DNA from: Proteobacteria bacterium DTSAM18
GTDB lineage: Bacteria; Myxococcota_A; UBA796; GCA-2862545
Direction: 5' to 3'
Assembly (NCBI GenBank): GCA_028767165.1
Contig: JARACJ010000009.1
Coordinates: 124,001 to 188,000, forward strand
Length of the DNA: 64,000 bases
This document shows, piece by piece, positions 17,435-26,000 of this stretch. Numbering within the stretch: position 1 is the stretch's first letter; each line of letters opens with the position of its first letter. The translations under genes were made by a program, and so were the position numbers. A model generated the notes under the pieces. The model did no database searches. It was not told the origin of the DNA and saw only the letters and a list, made by a program, of their open reading frames with translations.

Positions 17435-19177
17435 GTGCGTTCCATCCTGATCGGCACCCTGCTGCTGGGCGGCTGCACCGGCATCATCCGGAAGCACGTC
17501 CACGCGCCCGACTTCACCGACCGCGCCGGCCGCACCACCCGGCAGATGGTCGCCGTGGCCGACGGCACCGACCTGCACACCACCGTGCAGCTGCCGAGGG
17601 GCGAGGGTCCCTGGCCGACGATCATCTACCGGACCCCCTACGACATGGGTCCGGTGATGGATCTGCTGTGCCGCTTCTGGAACCGCTACGGCTACGCGTG
17701 CACCTGGCAGTCCGTCCGTGGCCGCAACCGGTCCGAGGGCCCATGGCATCCCTTCGAGCACGAGCGGGCCGACACCATGGCCTACCTGGACTGGGTACGG
17801 GAGCAGCCCTGGCAGGACGGCCACTGGGCCCTGGTGGGCGAGTCCTACCTGTCCGCCGTGCACTGGATCGTCGCCGATCAGCTGCCGCCGGAGGTGAAGA
17901 CCATGGTGCTCGGGGTGTTCGGCATGGACATCTACGATGCCCTGTACGCCGATGGGCTGATCCGCCACGAGAACGCCACCGCCTGGGCGACCCTCACCGA
18001 TCCCGGCCTGTCCCGAGGCAAGGCCTCCCGGCTGTACCGGGAGTCGCTGACCCTGTGGCCGGCCGACGAGCGGGACGCCCTGTGGAGCGAGGAGCCGCTG
18101 CCCTGGTACCGCACCTGGGTGCACAGCCCGCTCCCCGACGATGCCTTCTGGCGGGGTCCCCTGCCGACGGTGGCCCGGGCCGTTCCCGGTCAGGTCACCG
18201 TGCCGGTCTTCCTCACCGGGGGCTGGTCCGACGGCTTCATCGGTCCCCAGGTCTCCACCTGGGAGGGGCTCGCCACCCGTGAAGACAGCCTGTTCGTCGT
18301 CAGCCCCACCGGCCACCTGGGCCAGGTGGTCGGCGACCTGCAGATGCCCCACGCCGAGGAGGGCCCCGGCCGGTATGGGGGCCAGCAGCTCGGCCGCGTG
18401 GTCGGCTGGCTCGACCACCACCTCAAGGGCGCGCCCCTCGAGCTGCCCACCGGCGTGATGCAGTCCTACGTGGGGGGCGCCGATGTCTGGGCCACCTACG
18501 ACGCCTGGCCGCCGCCGTCGCAGCCCCAGCGCTGGCACCTGGCCGACCCCCTCCCCCGGTGCATGGGCAAGGCGCGCCGGGCCGCAGGCGAAGGCGTGGC
18601 CACCTGGACCCACGACCCGGCGAACCCGGTGCCCGCAAGAGGGGGCGCCGGCATGATCGCGTCGAGCATCCCCGGGTTCCGCACCGGCGTGCCGGTCGGC
18701 CCCATCGATCCGGGCCCGGTCTGCGACCGCGGCGACGTGGTCGGCTTCCACACCGGCCCCTTCCCGCAGGCCACCCACATCGCCGGCGAGATCACGGCCC
18801 ACCTCACGGTGCAGTCCAGCGAGCCCGACACCGCCTTCGTGGTGTCCATCTCCGAGGTCCGCCCCGACGGCCGTGTGGTGCTCATCCGGGAGGCCTTCAC
18901 CACGCTGGCCTTCCACGGCGTGAAGGGCGGCGGCGATCCGGTGCAGATCGATCTGGCCTCCTGGCCGGTGGACTGGCAGGTACGCCCCGGCAGCCAGCTT
19001 CGGATCGAGCTCAGCAGCTCACGGTGGCCGAAGGTCGAGGTGCACCCAGGCGGGGATGGCCCCATCTGGGCGGCGACGGAGCTGCGGAAGGCCGAGCAGA
19101 CGGTGTACCTGGACCGGTCGTGGGTGGAGCTGCCGGTGGTGGAACCGGTGGCGGAGGCGGTGGCTACGTCGCCTTGA
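17435..19177 (+). CDS. CocE/NonD-family alpha/beta hydrolase lipoprotein
   Basis: The 580-residue product starts at a GTG six bases after GGAGG. Lipoprotein signal ILIGTLLLGGC gives lipidated Cys14. The X-Pro dipeptidyl-peptidase (CocE) fold follows: MVAVADGTDLHTTVQLP, YRTPYD, and the nucleophile elbow GESYLSAV with Ser137; the acid is probably in GGWSDGFI and the His in PTGHLGQV. The C-terminal jelly-roll-like domain (ITAHLTVQSSEPDTAFVVSI, GSQLRIELSSS) is typical of CocE/NonD hydrolases. It would hydrolyse acyl or peptide bonds at the cell envelope. Unlike most members it is a lipoprotein. Confidence 0.85.
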   Translation: MRSILIGTLLLGGCTGIIRKHVHAPDFTDRAGRTTRQMVAVADGTDLHTTVQLPRGEGPWPTIIYRTPYDMGPVMDLLCRFWNRYGYACTWQSVRGRNRSEGPWHPFEHERADTMAYLDWVREQPWQDGHWALVGESYLSAVHWIVADQLPPEVKTMVLGVFGMDIYDALYADGLIRHENATAWATLTDPGLSRGKASRLYRESLTLWPADERDALWSEEPLPWYRTWVHSPLPDDAFWRGPLPTVARAVPGQVTVPVFLTGGWSDGFIGPQVSTWEGLATREDSLFVVSPTGHLGQVVGDLQMPHAEEGPGRYGGQQLGRVVGWLDHHLKGAPLELPTGVMQSYVGGADVWATYDAWPPPSQPQRWHLADPLPRCMGKARRAAGEGVATWTHDPANPVPARGGAGMIASSIPGFRTGVPVGPIDPGPVCDRGDVVGFHTGPFPQATHIAGEITAHLTVQSSEPDTAFVVSISEVRPDGRVVLIREAFTTLAFHGVKGGGDPVQIDLASWPVDWQVRPGSQLRIELSSSRWPKVEVHPGGDGPIWAATELRKAEQTVYLDRSWVELPVVEPVAEAVATSP

Positions 19178-19400
19178 GGACACGAGGCCAGGATCATGAG
19201 GCCCTGAAACACGAGGCATGAGGGCATGAGGGCCTGAGACTCGAGGGCATGACGCGTGGTCCGTGGAACCAGGGGGCCAGGGTCCATGGCGTTCGGGATC
19301 CAGGACCCAGGACCCATGGTTCGTTGCTCAGGCCCTCATGGCTTCTCCATTCAAGCGTTCGTGGTTCATGCATCCTGGCCTCATGGACCAAGGGCCATGA
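19178..19400. repeat. Word-repeat island A (CATGAGGG/GGCCTCATG mosaic)
   Basis: This is a gene-free stretch between two convergent genes. It is composed of recurring short words: CATGAGGG twice in tandem (19217-19232), ACGAGGC, CCAGGACCCAGGACC, CCATGG, TCATGG and GTGGTTCATG. The same words make up islands at 20352-20694, 34450-34780 and 47529-47790. It is not a perfect tandem array and no single long stem is evident. Confidence 0.6.
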
Positions 19401-20351
19401 TCACGGTTCGACGAGCTCGTTCCCCCGCCCGAACAACCCGAACGCCCCGCCGGTGTGCCAGAACAGCCACCGGCCGCTCCACTCCTTGCGCTTCAGCTTG
19501 TCGAGCAGGCAGTCCATGGCCTTGCCGGTGTACACGGGATCCAGCAGCAGGCCCTCGAGCCGCGCCACCTTCGCGATGGTCTGCCACACGTGGGGCTCGG
19601 CGACGGCGTAGGCCGGGCCCTGGTAGCCCTCGACCACCTGCCAGGCCTCGCCCTGGGGCGGCAGCACCACGCTGTCGATGGCGGCGGCCTCCTCCGCGAT
19701 GCGGCGCACCTCGGCGGCGAAGTAGGCCCGGTCGTCGCACACCGCGACCCCCTTCACCGGGCAGTCCAGGCCGGCCATGGCGAGCCCCGCCAGCGTGCCG
19801 CCGGAGCCCACCGCCACGACCACGCCGTCGAAGTCCGGTGCGTCCTGGGCCATCAGCTCGTGGCCCGCCGCCACGAAGCCCAGCGCGCCGAGACCGCTGG
19901 AGCCGCCCTCGGGGATGACGTAGGGCCTTCCACCCGCCTGACGGACCTCGTCGGCCATCTGCGCGAGGATCTCGTTGCGGCTGTCGCGGTACTCCTGCGG
20001 CGTGCACATCCGCACCCGGGCGCCGAGGAGGCGGTCGAGCAGCAGGTTGCTGTCGGGCACCTCGGGCAGCTCGCCCCGCAGCAGCAGCACGGGCTCCATC
20101 CCCATCATCCGCGCCGCCACGGCGGTGGCCCGGCAGTGGTTGGACTGCAGCCCGCCGGTGGTGAGCACCGTGTCGGCCCCCTGGGCCTTCGCCTCGGCCA
20201 TCAGGAACTCGAGCTTGCGGACCTTGTTGCCGGACAGGCCGAAGCCCGTGAGGTCGTCCCGCTTGACCCAGATCTCGGCGCCGACCTCGGCGGACAGGCG
20301 CTCGAGGCGTTGAACGGGCGTGGGCAGGCGGGCCAGGGAGAAGGTGTCCAT
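19401..20351 (-). CDS. D-cysteine desulfhydrase / ACC deaminase-like PLP enzyme
   Basis: This 316-residue fold-type II PLP enzyme opens LPTPVQRLERLSAEVGAEIWVKRDDLTGFGLSG, with Lys43 in GNKVRKLEFL as the PLP lysine and QSNHCRA as the substrate-side Ser/Asn loop. The PLP phosphate loop is VGSGGTLAGLA. The C-terminal HTGGAFGLFG favours the D-cysteine desulfhydrase (DcyD) branch over true ACC deaminase. It would release pyruvate, ammonia and sulfide from D-cysteine. The start at MDTFS is chosen because family similarity starts there; the frame extends far upstream through repeat island B without meaning. Confidence 0.85.
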   Translation of the reverse strand: MDTFSLARLPTPVQRLERLSAEVGAEIWVKRDDLTGFGLSGNKVRKLEFLMAEAKAQGADTVLTTGGLQSNHCRATAVAARMMGMEPVLLLRGELPEVPDSNLLLDRLLGARVRMCTPQEYRDSRNEILAQMADEVRQAGGRPYVIPEGGSSGLGALGFVAAGHELMAQDAPDFDGVVVAVGSGGTLAGLAMAGLDCPVKGVAVCDDRAYFAAEVRRIAEEAAAIDSVVLPPQGEAWQVVEGYQGPAYAVAEPHVWQTIAKVARLEGLLLDPVYTGKAMDCLLDKLKRKEWSGRWLFWHTGGAFGLFGRGNELVEP

Positions 20352-20694
20352 CGGGGGCTCCGGGGCGGGTGGAGGAACGGTACCGAGGATGTCACATGGA
20401 GGGCATCGAGGTGTCCAGCGATCGGGTGTGCCATGGAACCATGGGGCCAGGATTCCCGAACCTCGACCCATGAACCCCGGTGCCGGAACCACGAGGCCCT
20501 GACGTACGAATCCCGAATCCCGAGGGCACGGTCCAGGCGCCCGTGGTTCAATGGTCCGATGACCATGCCCCGTGGTCCTGGATCCAGGCATCAGGGCCCC
20601 GTCGTTCGGGCCCTCGAGTCCATGGCCTCACGACCCAGGCATCCAGGGCCTCATGGCCTGGTGATGTCATGAACCCATCCCCCGGACGCTCCCC
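20352..20694. repeat. Word-repeat island B (CGAATCC heptamer)
   Basis: This 343-bp gap lies between divergent genes. It contains CGAATCC twice in tandem plus a partial copy (20507-20523), CCATGGAACCATGG, GGCCTCATGGCCTGG, CATGAACCC twice and CCAGGCATCCAGGGCC. These words are shared with the other islands. Promoters for both flanking genes must lie here, but no consensus could be picked out. Confidence 0.6.
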
Positions 20695-21858
20695 ATGTGG
20701 CTCCTGCTGCTCTCCGCCCTCACCCTCGCCGCGCCCCTCACACCGGGCACCGGCCCCGAGGAGAACCCCCGCATCCTGCAGCACGCCGGGCAGACCGCCC
20801 TCGTGTGGCGTGAGGACTCCGGCCGACGCCTGGTGATGCAGCCCCTCGGTCCGGACGGCCAGCTCCAGGGCGCCCCCGTCGTGCTGCTCCAGGCCACCGG
20901 CGCCACCGACGTGCTCACCGAGGATCGCTACGCCGTGGCCGTCGCCGGGGATCGCCTCCTCGTGGCCTACCAGGGGCTCGGGGTGTTCGTGCGGCTGTTC
21001 GACCACGACGGCAGCCCGCTGACCGGCTGGCGCCCCGTCGACACCGACACCCAGCGGGGCTTTCCCACCCTGGCCACCGACGGCACCGACTTCCTGCTCG
21101 TCACCACCACCCAGCGGGCCACCCGCACCGGCTCCGACCTGGTCGCCTACCCCATCACCGCCCGGGGCGACATCGGCAGCGCCCGGCGCCTCACCGACAG
21201 CCGCAAGGCCTTCACCCCCGAGCTCGCCTTCGGCCACGGCCGCTACCTGCTCACCTGGCGGGACGACCGCAGCGGCGTGGCCGAGGTGATGGGCCAGCTC
21301 CTCACCACCGCAGGCGCCGCCGAGGGGCCCTCACGGGTCCTCTCCGCGCCGGCGGCCTTCCCCCAGGACGCCACCCACGGTCAGGACGAGCCGGAGCTGG
21401 CCGTCACCCCCCGCGGTTTCGCCCTCGTGTGGCAGAGCTACCGGGGGTTCACCCCATCGCGGCCCGACCGCCCGGTCTTCGGCACCCCCCACGTGATGGC
21501 CCGACAGCTCACCGCCGAGGGCACGCCGGTCGGCGCACCGGTGTGGCTGCCCTCCCACACCCTCGACGCGGCCTCCGATCCGCCGGACGCCATCGTCTCC
21601 GACGACACCCTGCTCGTCACCTGGAACCACCAGGACCCTCCCCACAGGGTGGTCATGAGCAGCGTACGCCTGTCCTCGTGGCCCGATGGACCCCGTGGCC
21701 CCACCGCCGTCGCCTTCACCGACGGTGAGGTGCCCGCCGGTCATCCGCAGGTGGGCGTCGATCCCGCCGGACATCCCTGGGTCGTCTTCGAGGAGAACAC
21801 CGGTCCCGGCCTGTACAGGCTCATCCTGATCGCACCGAGGATCCTCGGCTCACGCTGA
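20695..21858 (+). CDS. Secreted protein of repeated beta-strand units
   Basis: The 387-residue protein has a short signal peptide (MWLLLLSALTLAAPL). It is made of repeated strands of about 45 residues with WR/W-x-D and DG-turn patterns: TALVWREDSGRRLVMQPLGPDGQ, FVRLFDHDGSPLTGW, YLLTWRDDRSGVAEVMGQLL, FALVWQSYRG and LVTWNHQDPP. This suggests a beta-propeller. No enzyme motif is visible. Convergent with the DedA gene, overlapping by 9 bp. Ribosome site is weak. Family unrecognised; propeller fold is inference. Confidence 0.65.
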   Translation: MWLLLLSALTLAAPLTPGTGPEENPRILQHAGQTALVWREDSGRRLVMQPLGPDGQLQGAPVVLLQATGATDVLTEDRYAVAVAGDRLLVAYQGLGVFVRLFDHDGSPLTGWRPVDTDTQRGFPTLATDGTDFLLVTTTQRATRTGSDLVAYPITARGDIGSARRLTDSRKAFTPELAFGHGRYLLTWRDDRSGVAEVMGQLLTTAGAAEGPSRVLSAPAAFPQDATHGQDEPELAVTPRGFALVWQSYRGFTPSRPDRPVFGTPHVMARQLTAEGTPVGAPVWLPSHTLDAASDPPDAIVSDDTLLVTWNHQDPPHRVVMSSVRLSSWPDGPRGPTAVAFTDGEVPAGHPQVGVDPAGHPWVVFEENTGPGLYRLILIAPRILGSR

Positions 21859-22434
21859 GGCGGTCGCTCTCCTGCGCCAGGCCACCAGGGCCAGGGCCAG
21901 CAGCAGCACCGGCCCCACCACGGCGATGTGGCCGAGGTACTGCAGCGCCAGCGGCCCCACCAAGGCACCGACCACCATCGTGAGCGGCACGGTGACACAC
22001 AGCGCGAGGCCGTCCACCAGCAGGAAGCGGTGCAGCGGCAGCCCGGTGGCGCCCGCCACGACGTACATCGGCACCCGGATCCCGAAGCTCGCGCGGGCCA
22101 GCCACACGGCCGAGGCCCCCTTCTGGGCGAGCACCGCCTGGGCCTGGGCCATCTTGGCGCCGACGCCGGAGGTCTTGTTCGACGCCCAGCCCAGCAGCGG
22201 CCCGGAGGCCACGCGGCCCAGCAGGTAGGCCCCCAGATCCCGCGTGAGCATGCCCGACCAGCCCACCAGCAGCGCCTGGGCCCAGGACATGCCGCCGCGA
22301 GCGACCGTGGTGCCGCCGACCAGCAGCGGCAGCTCCTCGGGCATCCCGAACCCGGAGATGCACAGCACCATCCACAGACGCAGCGGGGTCACGGCGTCCT
22401 GGAGGGCGAGCAGCCATTCGGTGGGATCGGGCAA
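21850..22434 (-). CDS. DedA / VTT-domain membrane protein
   Basis: The product has 194 residues with four to five hydrophobic helices. It shows the DedA/SNARE-associated pattern: PEELPLLVGGTTVARGG (acidic Glu in the first re-entrant loop), GMLTRDLGAYLLGR, and the conserved basic segment ARASFGIRVPMYVVAGATGLPLHRFLLVD (the R-x3-P-x2-AG motif). DedA proteins act in membrane lipid (undecaprenyl phosphate or phospholipid) flipping and in envelope homeostasis. The start is a TTG with a weak ribosome site; no ATG lies further upstream in frame. Confidence 0.8.
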   Translation of the reverse strand: MPDPTEWLLALQDAVTPLRLWMVLCISGFGMPEELPLLVGGTTVARGGMSWAQALLVGWSGMLTRDLGAYLLGRVASGPLLGWASNKTSGVGAKMAQAQAVLAQKGASAVWLARASFGIRVPMYVVAGATGLPLHRFLLVDGLALCVTVPLTMVVGALVGPLALQYLGHIAVVGPVLLLALALVAWRRRATASA

Positions 22435-22526
22435 GGGCGGTCATCCGGGGGGTCGGGAGGCGTCTTTGTAGACCAGCTGGCCACGATTGCAAGGAATCGC
22501 CCCGGATGGTTCCGGGAAAAGACGGC

Positions 22527-23945
22527 TCATGACGCCGCGGCATCTCCCGCGGGAGGCTCTTCGTTTCCGTCCGGGCCCTCCCCGTCCTCCTCCGGCCGCT
22601 CCTCGTCGGCGTCGTCCGGGTCGTGACCAGGAAGATCGCCCCGTTTCTGCAGGATGACCAGCTCCCGCTGGGGAATGGCCACCTCGATGCCCGCCGCCTC
22701 GAGCCGGCTGAGCACCTGCGGGTACACGCCGTACCAGCAGTCCCAGTACTCCTCGGTGCGGCACCAGCAGCGGACGGTCATGTGGATGCCCCACTCGTCC
22801 ACGTGATCGATGCCCACCTCGACATCATCGCTCTCGAGCACCCACTCCGCCTCGGCGAGCACGCTCTCGATGACCTTGGTGGCCTGCTCCACGTTGGAGC
22901 CGTGCCGGATGGCCACTGTCTGGATGAGCCAGCGCCGCGCCAGGCCGGTGCGGTTGGTGATGACGGTGTTCCACATCACGCTGTTGGGCACCGTGATGAG
23001 CTCGTGCCCGATGGAGTGCAGCGTGGTCGAGACGAGGCCCACGTGCTGCACGAAGCCCTCCGTGCCCGCCGCGTTCACGCGATCGCCCACGTCGAAGGGG
23101 CGGTAGACCATCAGCAGCAGGCCGTTGACCAGGTTGCCCAGGGCGTTCTGCAGGGCGAGACCCAGGACCAGGCCCGCGGCGCCGAGGGCGGTGAGCAGGG
23201 GCCCGGTCCGGATGCCGAGCACCGACAGGGACACGAGGATGGCACACGCCCACACGAAGCGACGGACCGCACGCACGGCGAACTTGCGGAACAGCACCGA
23301 GAAGTTCTCCGAGTGGATCAGCCACCGCCTCACCACGCGGCTCAACGTGAAGGCCGAGACCCAGGCGATGAGCCACACCGGCAGCAGCCACAGCCACTTG
23401 CGGGCACGGCTGATCCAGTATTCCCGGCTGTTGTACCGCTGCTTCCAGGTCTCGATGGGGATCAGCGCCTCGCTGGCGCTACCGGTGAACATCGAGGACT
23501 CGATCACGCGCCGGTACCGACGGTAGGCGGTGGGATCGCCGCCCTTGACCTCGATGGAGTTCACGATGTGGCCGAGCTTGTTCAGATCCTGCTCCACCCG
23601 CTTCAGGCTTGCCTGGAGCGACTCGAGCTGCTTCTCCGACGGCTCCTCCATCGCCTGCGTGGCCCGGTCGGCAGCCTGGTAGGCCCGGATGTCCCTGGCG
23701 AGCCGCTGGGCCGCATACTCCGCCTCCTGGTACAGCTCGTGCACCCGCAGCGGCACCAACAGGGGCGGCAGGTCCTTGGCAGCGAGCGAATCGGGGAACC
23801 TCGCCACGGGCTCCACCTCCGGCGGCGTCGCAGGCACCGACTCCTCGCTCTGCTTGGGCGTGCTCGTGGATGGCGTAGCGCCACACCCGGCGAGCCAGAG
23901 CACCGCCAGGAGCCACATCCATGTCCTGCCCAACGACCAACGCAT
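22527..23945 (-). CDS. MscS-family mechanosensitive channel lipoprotein
   Basis: The product has 472 residues. An N-terminal lipoprotein-type signal (LLAVLWLAGC) is followed by a periplasmic helical region of about 150 residues with coiled-coil character (SEKQLESLQASLKRVEQDLNKL). Membrane helices come next, then the MscS pore helix and beta domain: LTALGAAGLVLGLALQNALGN, then LLMVYRPFDVGDRV and the strand LITVPNSVMWNTVITN. The C-terminal tail is acidic. The channel would release solutes on osmotic downshock. The lipidated N-terminus is unusual. The start is the ATG before RWSLG; a longer frame upstream has no family pattern. Confidence 0.85.
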   Translation of the reverse strand: MRWSLGRTWMWLLAVLWLAGCGATPSTSTPKQSEESVPATPPEVEPVARFPDSLAAKDLPPLLVPLRVHELYQEAEYAAQRLARDIRAYQAADRATQAMEEPSEKQLESLQASLKRVEQDLNKLGHIVNSIEVKGGDPTAYRRYRRVIESSMFTGSASEALIPIETWKQRYNSREYWISRARKWLWLLPVWLIAWVSAFTLSRVVRRWLIHSENFSVLFRKFAVRAVRRFVWACAILVSLSVLGIRTGPLLTALGAAGLVLGLALQNALGNLVNGLLLMVYRPFDVGDRVNAAGTEGFVQHVGLVSTTLHSIGHELITVPNSVMWNTVITNRTGLARRWLIQTVAIRHGSNVEQATKVIESVLAEAEWVLESDDVEVGIDHVDEWGIHMTVRCWCRTEEYWDCWYGVYPQVLSRLEAAGIEVAIPQRELVILQKRGDLPGHDPDDADEERPEEDGEGPDGNEEPPAGDAAAS

Positions 23946-24189
23946 GTCCACCGATCGACCCGCTACGACCCCGTGTTGAGTTCCCCCGGGCCCGATCCGT
24001 CGGTTTCGAGGGGCCCCGCGTATTCCCTGCCCATGGCGCAACCCCGACCGTGCCGGTCCTGTTCGGGAAGGTCGGAAACGGCGTGAAACCTGACGCCCTC
24101 TTGGATTTCCGCGGCGGATGCACCGACGATTCCGTGATAGAAGCAGCCGACGAGGGCTCGACCCCGACACCCCATACGAGGACGATGGC
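23946..24189. other. 244-bp divergent intergenic region
   Basis: Shared upstream region of the mechanosensitive channel and the fatty-acid hydroxylase. It includes short palindromic GC blocks (CCCCCGGGCCCG) and an A/T-richer segment near 24095-24135. No convincing promoter consensus or RNA was found. Confidence 0.35.
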
Positions 24190-24942
24190 ATGGGACTGTT
24201 CGACACCACCAAGGAATGGGATGAGGCGCTGGAGCGCTGGGAGGGCATCGGCTCCGCCCCCGCCCGCCACAACCGCCCCAACCCCCGCGGCGTCACCGTG
24301 CTGAAGAACAAGGTCCTGGAGACCTACTTCACGTCTTCCCACTGGGCCACGCCGGCCCTGTGGTTCGGCCCCATCATGGCCTACGGCCTGTACTGGGCCA
24401 TCGTGCTGCAGCAGTTCAGCGCCGCGAAGACCGCCGGCTGGTTCGCCTTCGGCATCGTCGCCTGGACCTTCGCCGAGTACGTCATCCACCGGTTCTTCTT
24501 CCACCTGCAGCCCAACGGCAACGTCCTCGTGCGCACGATGCTGTTCATCGCCCACGGGTACCACCACGAGTTCCCCCAGGATCGCCGCCGTCTCGTGGCG
24601 CCTCCGGTGCTCGCGTGGCCCATCGCCATCGTGGTGGGCCTGTTCTACTACCTGGTGGCCAACCCCGTGTGGCCGCTGCTCTTCGCCGGCACCATCACGG
24701 GCTACCTCGCCTACGACTGGACCCACTACTACACGCACCACGCCAAGCCCACCACCAGGGTCGGCAAGTGGATGCGCCGGTTCCACTTCGAGCACCACTT
24801 CAAGGACGAGACCACCCAGTTCGGTCTGTCCCAGCCCTTCTGGGATCTGGTGTTCGGCACCTTCCGCAAGCCCACCGCGGCCACCGCGGTCGAGAAGGAA
24901 GTCATGGGCACCGACGCCCGGCAGGATCGCGCCGCCAAGTAG
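24190..24942 (+). CDS. Fatty-acid 2-hydroxylase-like (FA hydroxylase superfamily)
   Basis: The 250-residue di-iron membrane hydroxylase contains all histidine boxes of the FA2H/Scs7 branch: EYVIHRFFFH, HGYHHEFPQDRRRLVAPP, DWTHYYTHH and RRFHFEHHF. Hydrophobic helices lie around residues 50-95 and 140-175. These enzymes insert a 2-hydroxyl in fatty acyl chains, often of sphingolipids, which some myxobacterial relatives make. The start is ATG before GLFDTTKEW; an upstream extension is Arg-rich and unconvincing. No electron-transfer partner is encoded next to it. Confidence 0.85.
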   Translation: MGLFDTTKEWDEALERWEGIGSAPARHNRPNPRGVTVLKNKVLETYFTSSHWATPALWFGPIMAYGLYWAIVLQQFSAAKTAGWFAFGIVAWTFAEYVIHRFFFHLQPNGNVLVRTMLFIAHGYHHEFPQDRRRLVAPPVLAWPIAIVVGLFYYLVANPVWPLLFAGTITGYLAYDWTHYYTHHAKPTTRVGKWMRRFHFEHHFKDETTQFGLSQPFWDLVFGTFRKPTAATAVEKEVMGTDARQDRAAK

Positions 24943-24966
24943 GTCCGGCCTGCTCGCCCACGCACC

Positions 24967-24992
24967 CGCCCTCCGGCCCTCGCCGGGGGGCG
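24967..24992. terminator. Hairpin between convergent genes
   Basis: CGCCCTCCGGC and a complementary GCCGGGGGGCG segment form a GC stem between the hydroxylase stop and the convergent lipoprotein stop. There is one mismatch and no marked T run. Confidence 0.5.
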
Positions 24993-25008
24993 TCGTGGTC
25001 TTGGGCCC

Positions 25009-25854
25009 CTACAGGTGGATGGTGCCCATGCCCGCGACGGACTTGTCGACCTTGCTCACGGCCAGATCCGAGGCGTCGATGCTGCCGATGCCCGCGAGCT
25101 CGGCCCGCAGCTCGTCCGCGATGCCCTGCAGCACGAGATCGCCCACCCCGGCCACCTCGGCACGCACGCGCCGGGCGACGATGTCGCGGATCTCCCCTGC
25201 CCCGGCGCCCGCCATCTCCACGTACAGATCCTCCGCACGCACGGAGTAGACGTCGATCTCGCCGGCGCCGGCCACCTCGAGCATCACCTCGGGGGCGAGC
25301 GCGGCCTGCACGTCGACCTCGCCGGCACCCGCGATGGACACCCGCACATCGGCGCCGAAGAGCTGGCGGGCCTTGACGAGCCCGGCCCCCTCGACCCCGA
25401 GCTGCACGCCGTCGGCCTGCAGATCCGCATCCACCACCACCTCGCAGCCGAACCGGGACACCACCTCCGACAGGGCCAGGCGCCCCGCGGTGCCGCTGAC
25501 GGGCAGCTCGACCGTGACGGCCGTGAGCGCACAGTGGCCCTCGCAGGCGTGATCCGCCTCGACCCGCAGCATGCCGTCCTCGACGGTCATCCGCGTGCCG
25601 GCCGCGACGGCCTGGTCGGTGGTGAGCGTGGCCAGGCCCCTCTCCCCGGCCTGGATCCGGAGCGTGCCGGGCAGACCACAGGACACGCCGGTGATGTCCG
25701 CCAGATCGAGGGACATGTCGGCGGGGTTGCCCGATCCGGCCTTGCCCTCGAGCTGGAAGCCGTCGCCGGTCATCGAGACCTGCATGTCGCCGAAGGGGAG
25801 GCAGCAGGCCTGCAAGGCCAGCGCCGCGATGATCCCGAGTCCGTGCCTGTCCAT
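25009..25854 (-). CDS. DUF2807 (GIN-domain-like) lipoprotein
   Basis: The 281-residue product starts at an ATG behind GGAGGG. The signal IIAALALQACC gives an N-terminal lipidated Cys. The rest is a right-handed beta-helix-like repeat typical of DUF2807 head domains: LQADGVQLGVEGAGLVKA, VRVSIAGAGEVDVQA, VMLEVAGAGEIDVYS, YVEMAGAGAGEIRD, VRAEVAGVGDLVLQG and ELAGIGSIDASDL. Each rung carries a G-x-G turn. The function of this family is not established; it is a periplasmic or surface lipoprotein. Monocistronic and divergent from mtgA. Confidence 0.8.
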   Translation of the reverse strand: MDRHGLGIIAALALQACCLPFGDMQVSMTGDGFQLEGKAGSGNPADMSLDLADITGVSCGLPGTLRIQAGERGLATLTTDQAVAAGTRMTVEDGMLRVEADHACEGHCALTAVTVELPVSGTAGRLALSEVVSRFGCEVVVDADLQADGVQLGVEGAGLVKARQLFGADVRVSIAGAGEVDVQAALAPEVMLEVAGAGEIDVYSVRAEDLYVEMAGAGAGEIRDIVARRVRAEVAGVGDLVLQGIADELRAELAGIGSIDASDLAVSKVDKSVAGMGTIHL

Positions 25855-26000
25855 GTGCCCTCCTGGCATGCCATACCACAGTCATCCTGCTCTACGACGG
25901 GTGGACGGATTGATTGCAGGCGCGTGCCCCGGGCTGTGGGATGCTGCGCCTCGGGCCGACAAGGTCTCCAGGAGGTCCCATCCGAACCATCCGGCGCATC

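Noticed and set aside
19178-20694. REP/BIME-type palindromic element family
   Set aside because: The islands lack one conserved stem; their identity lies in short words, several in plain tandem, not in a common hairpin.
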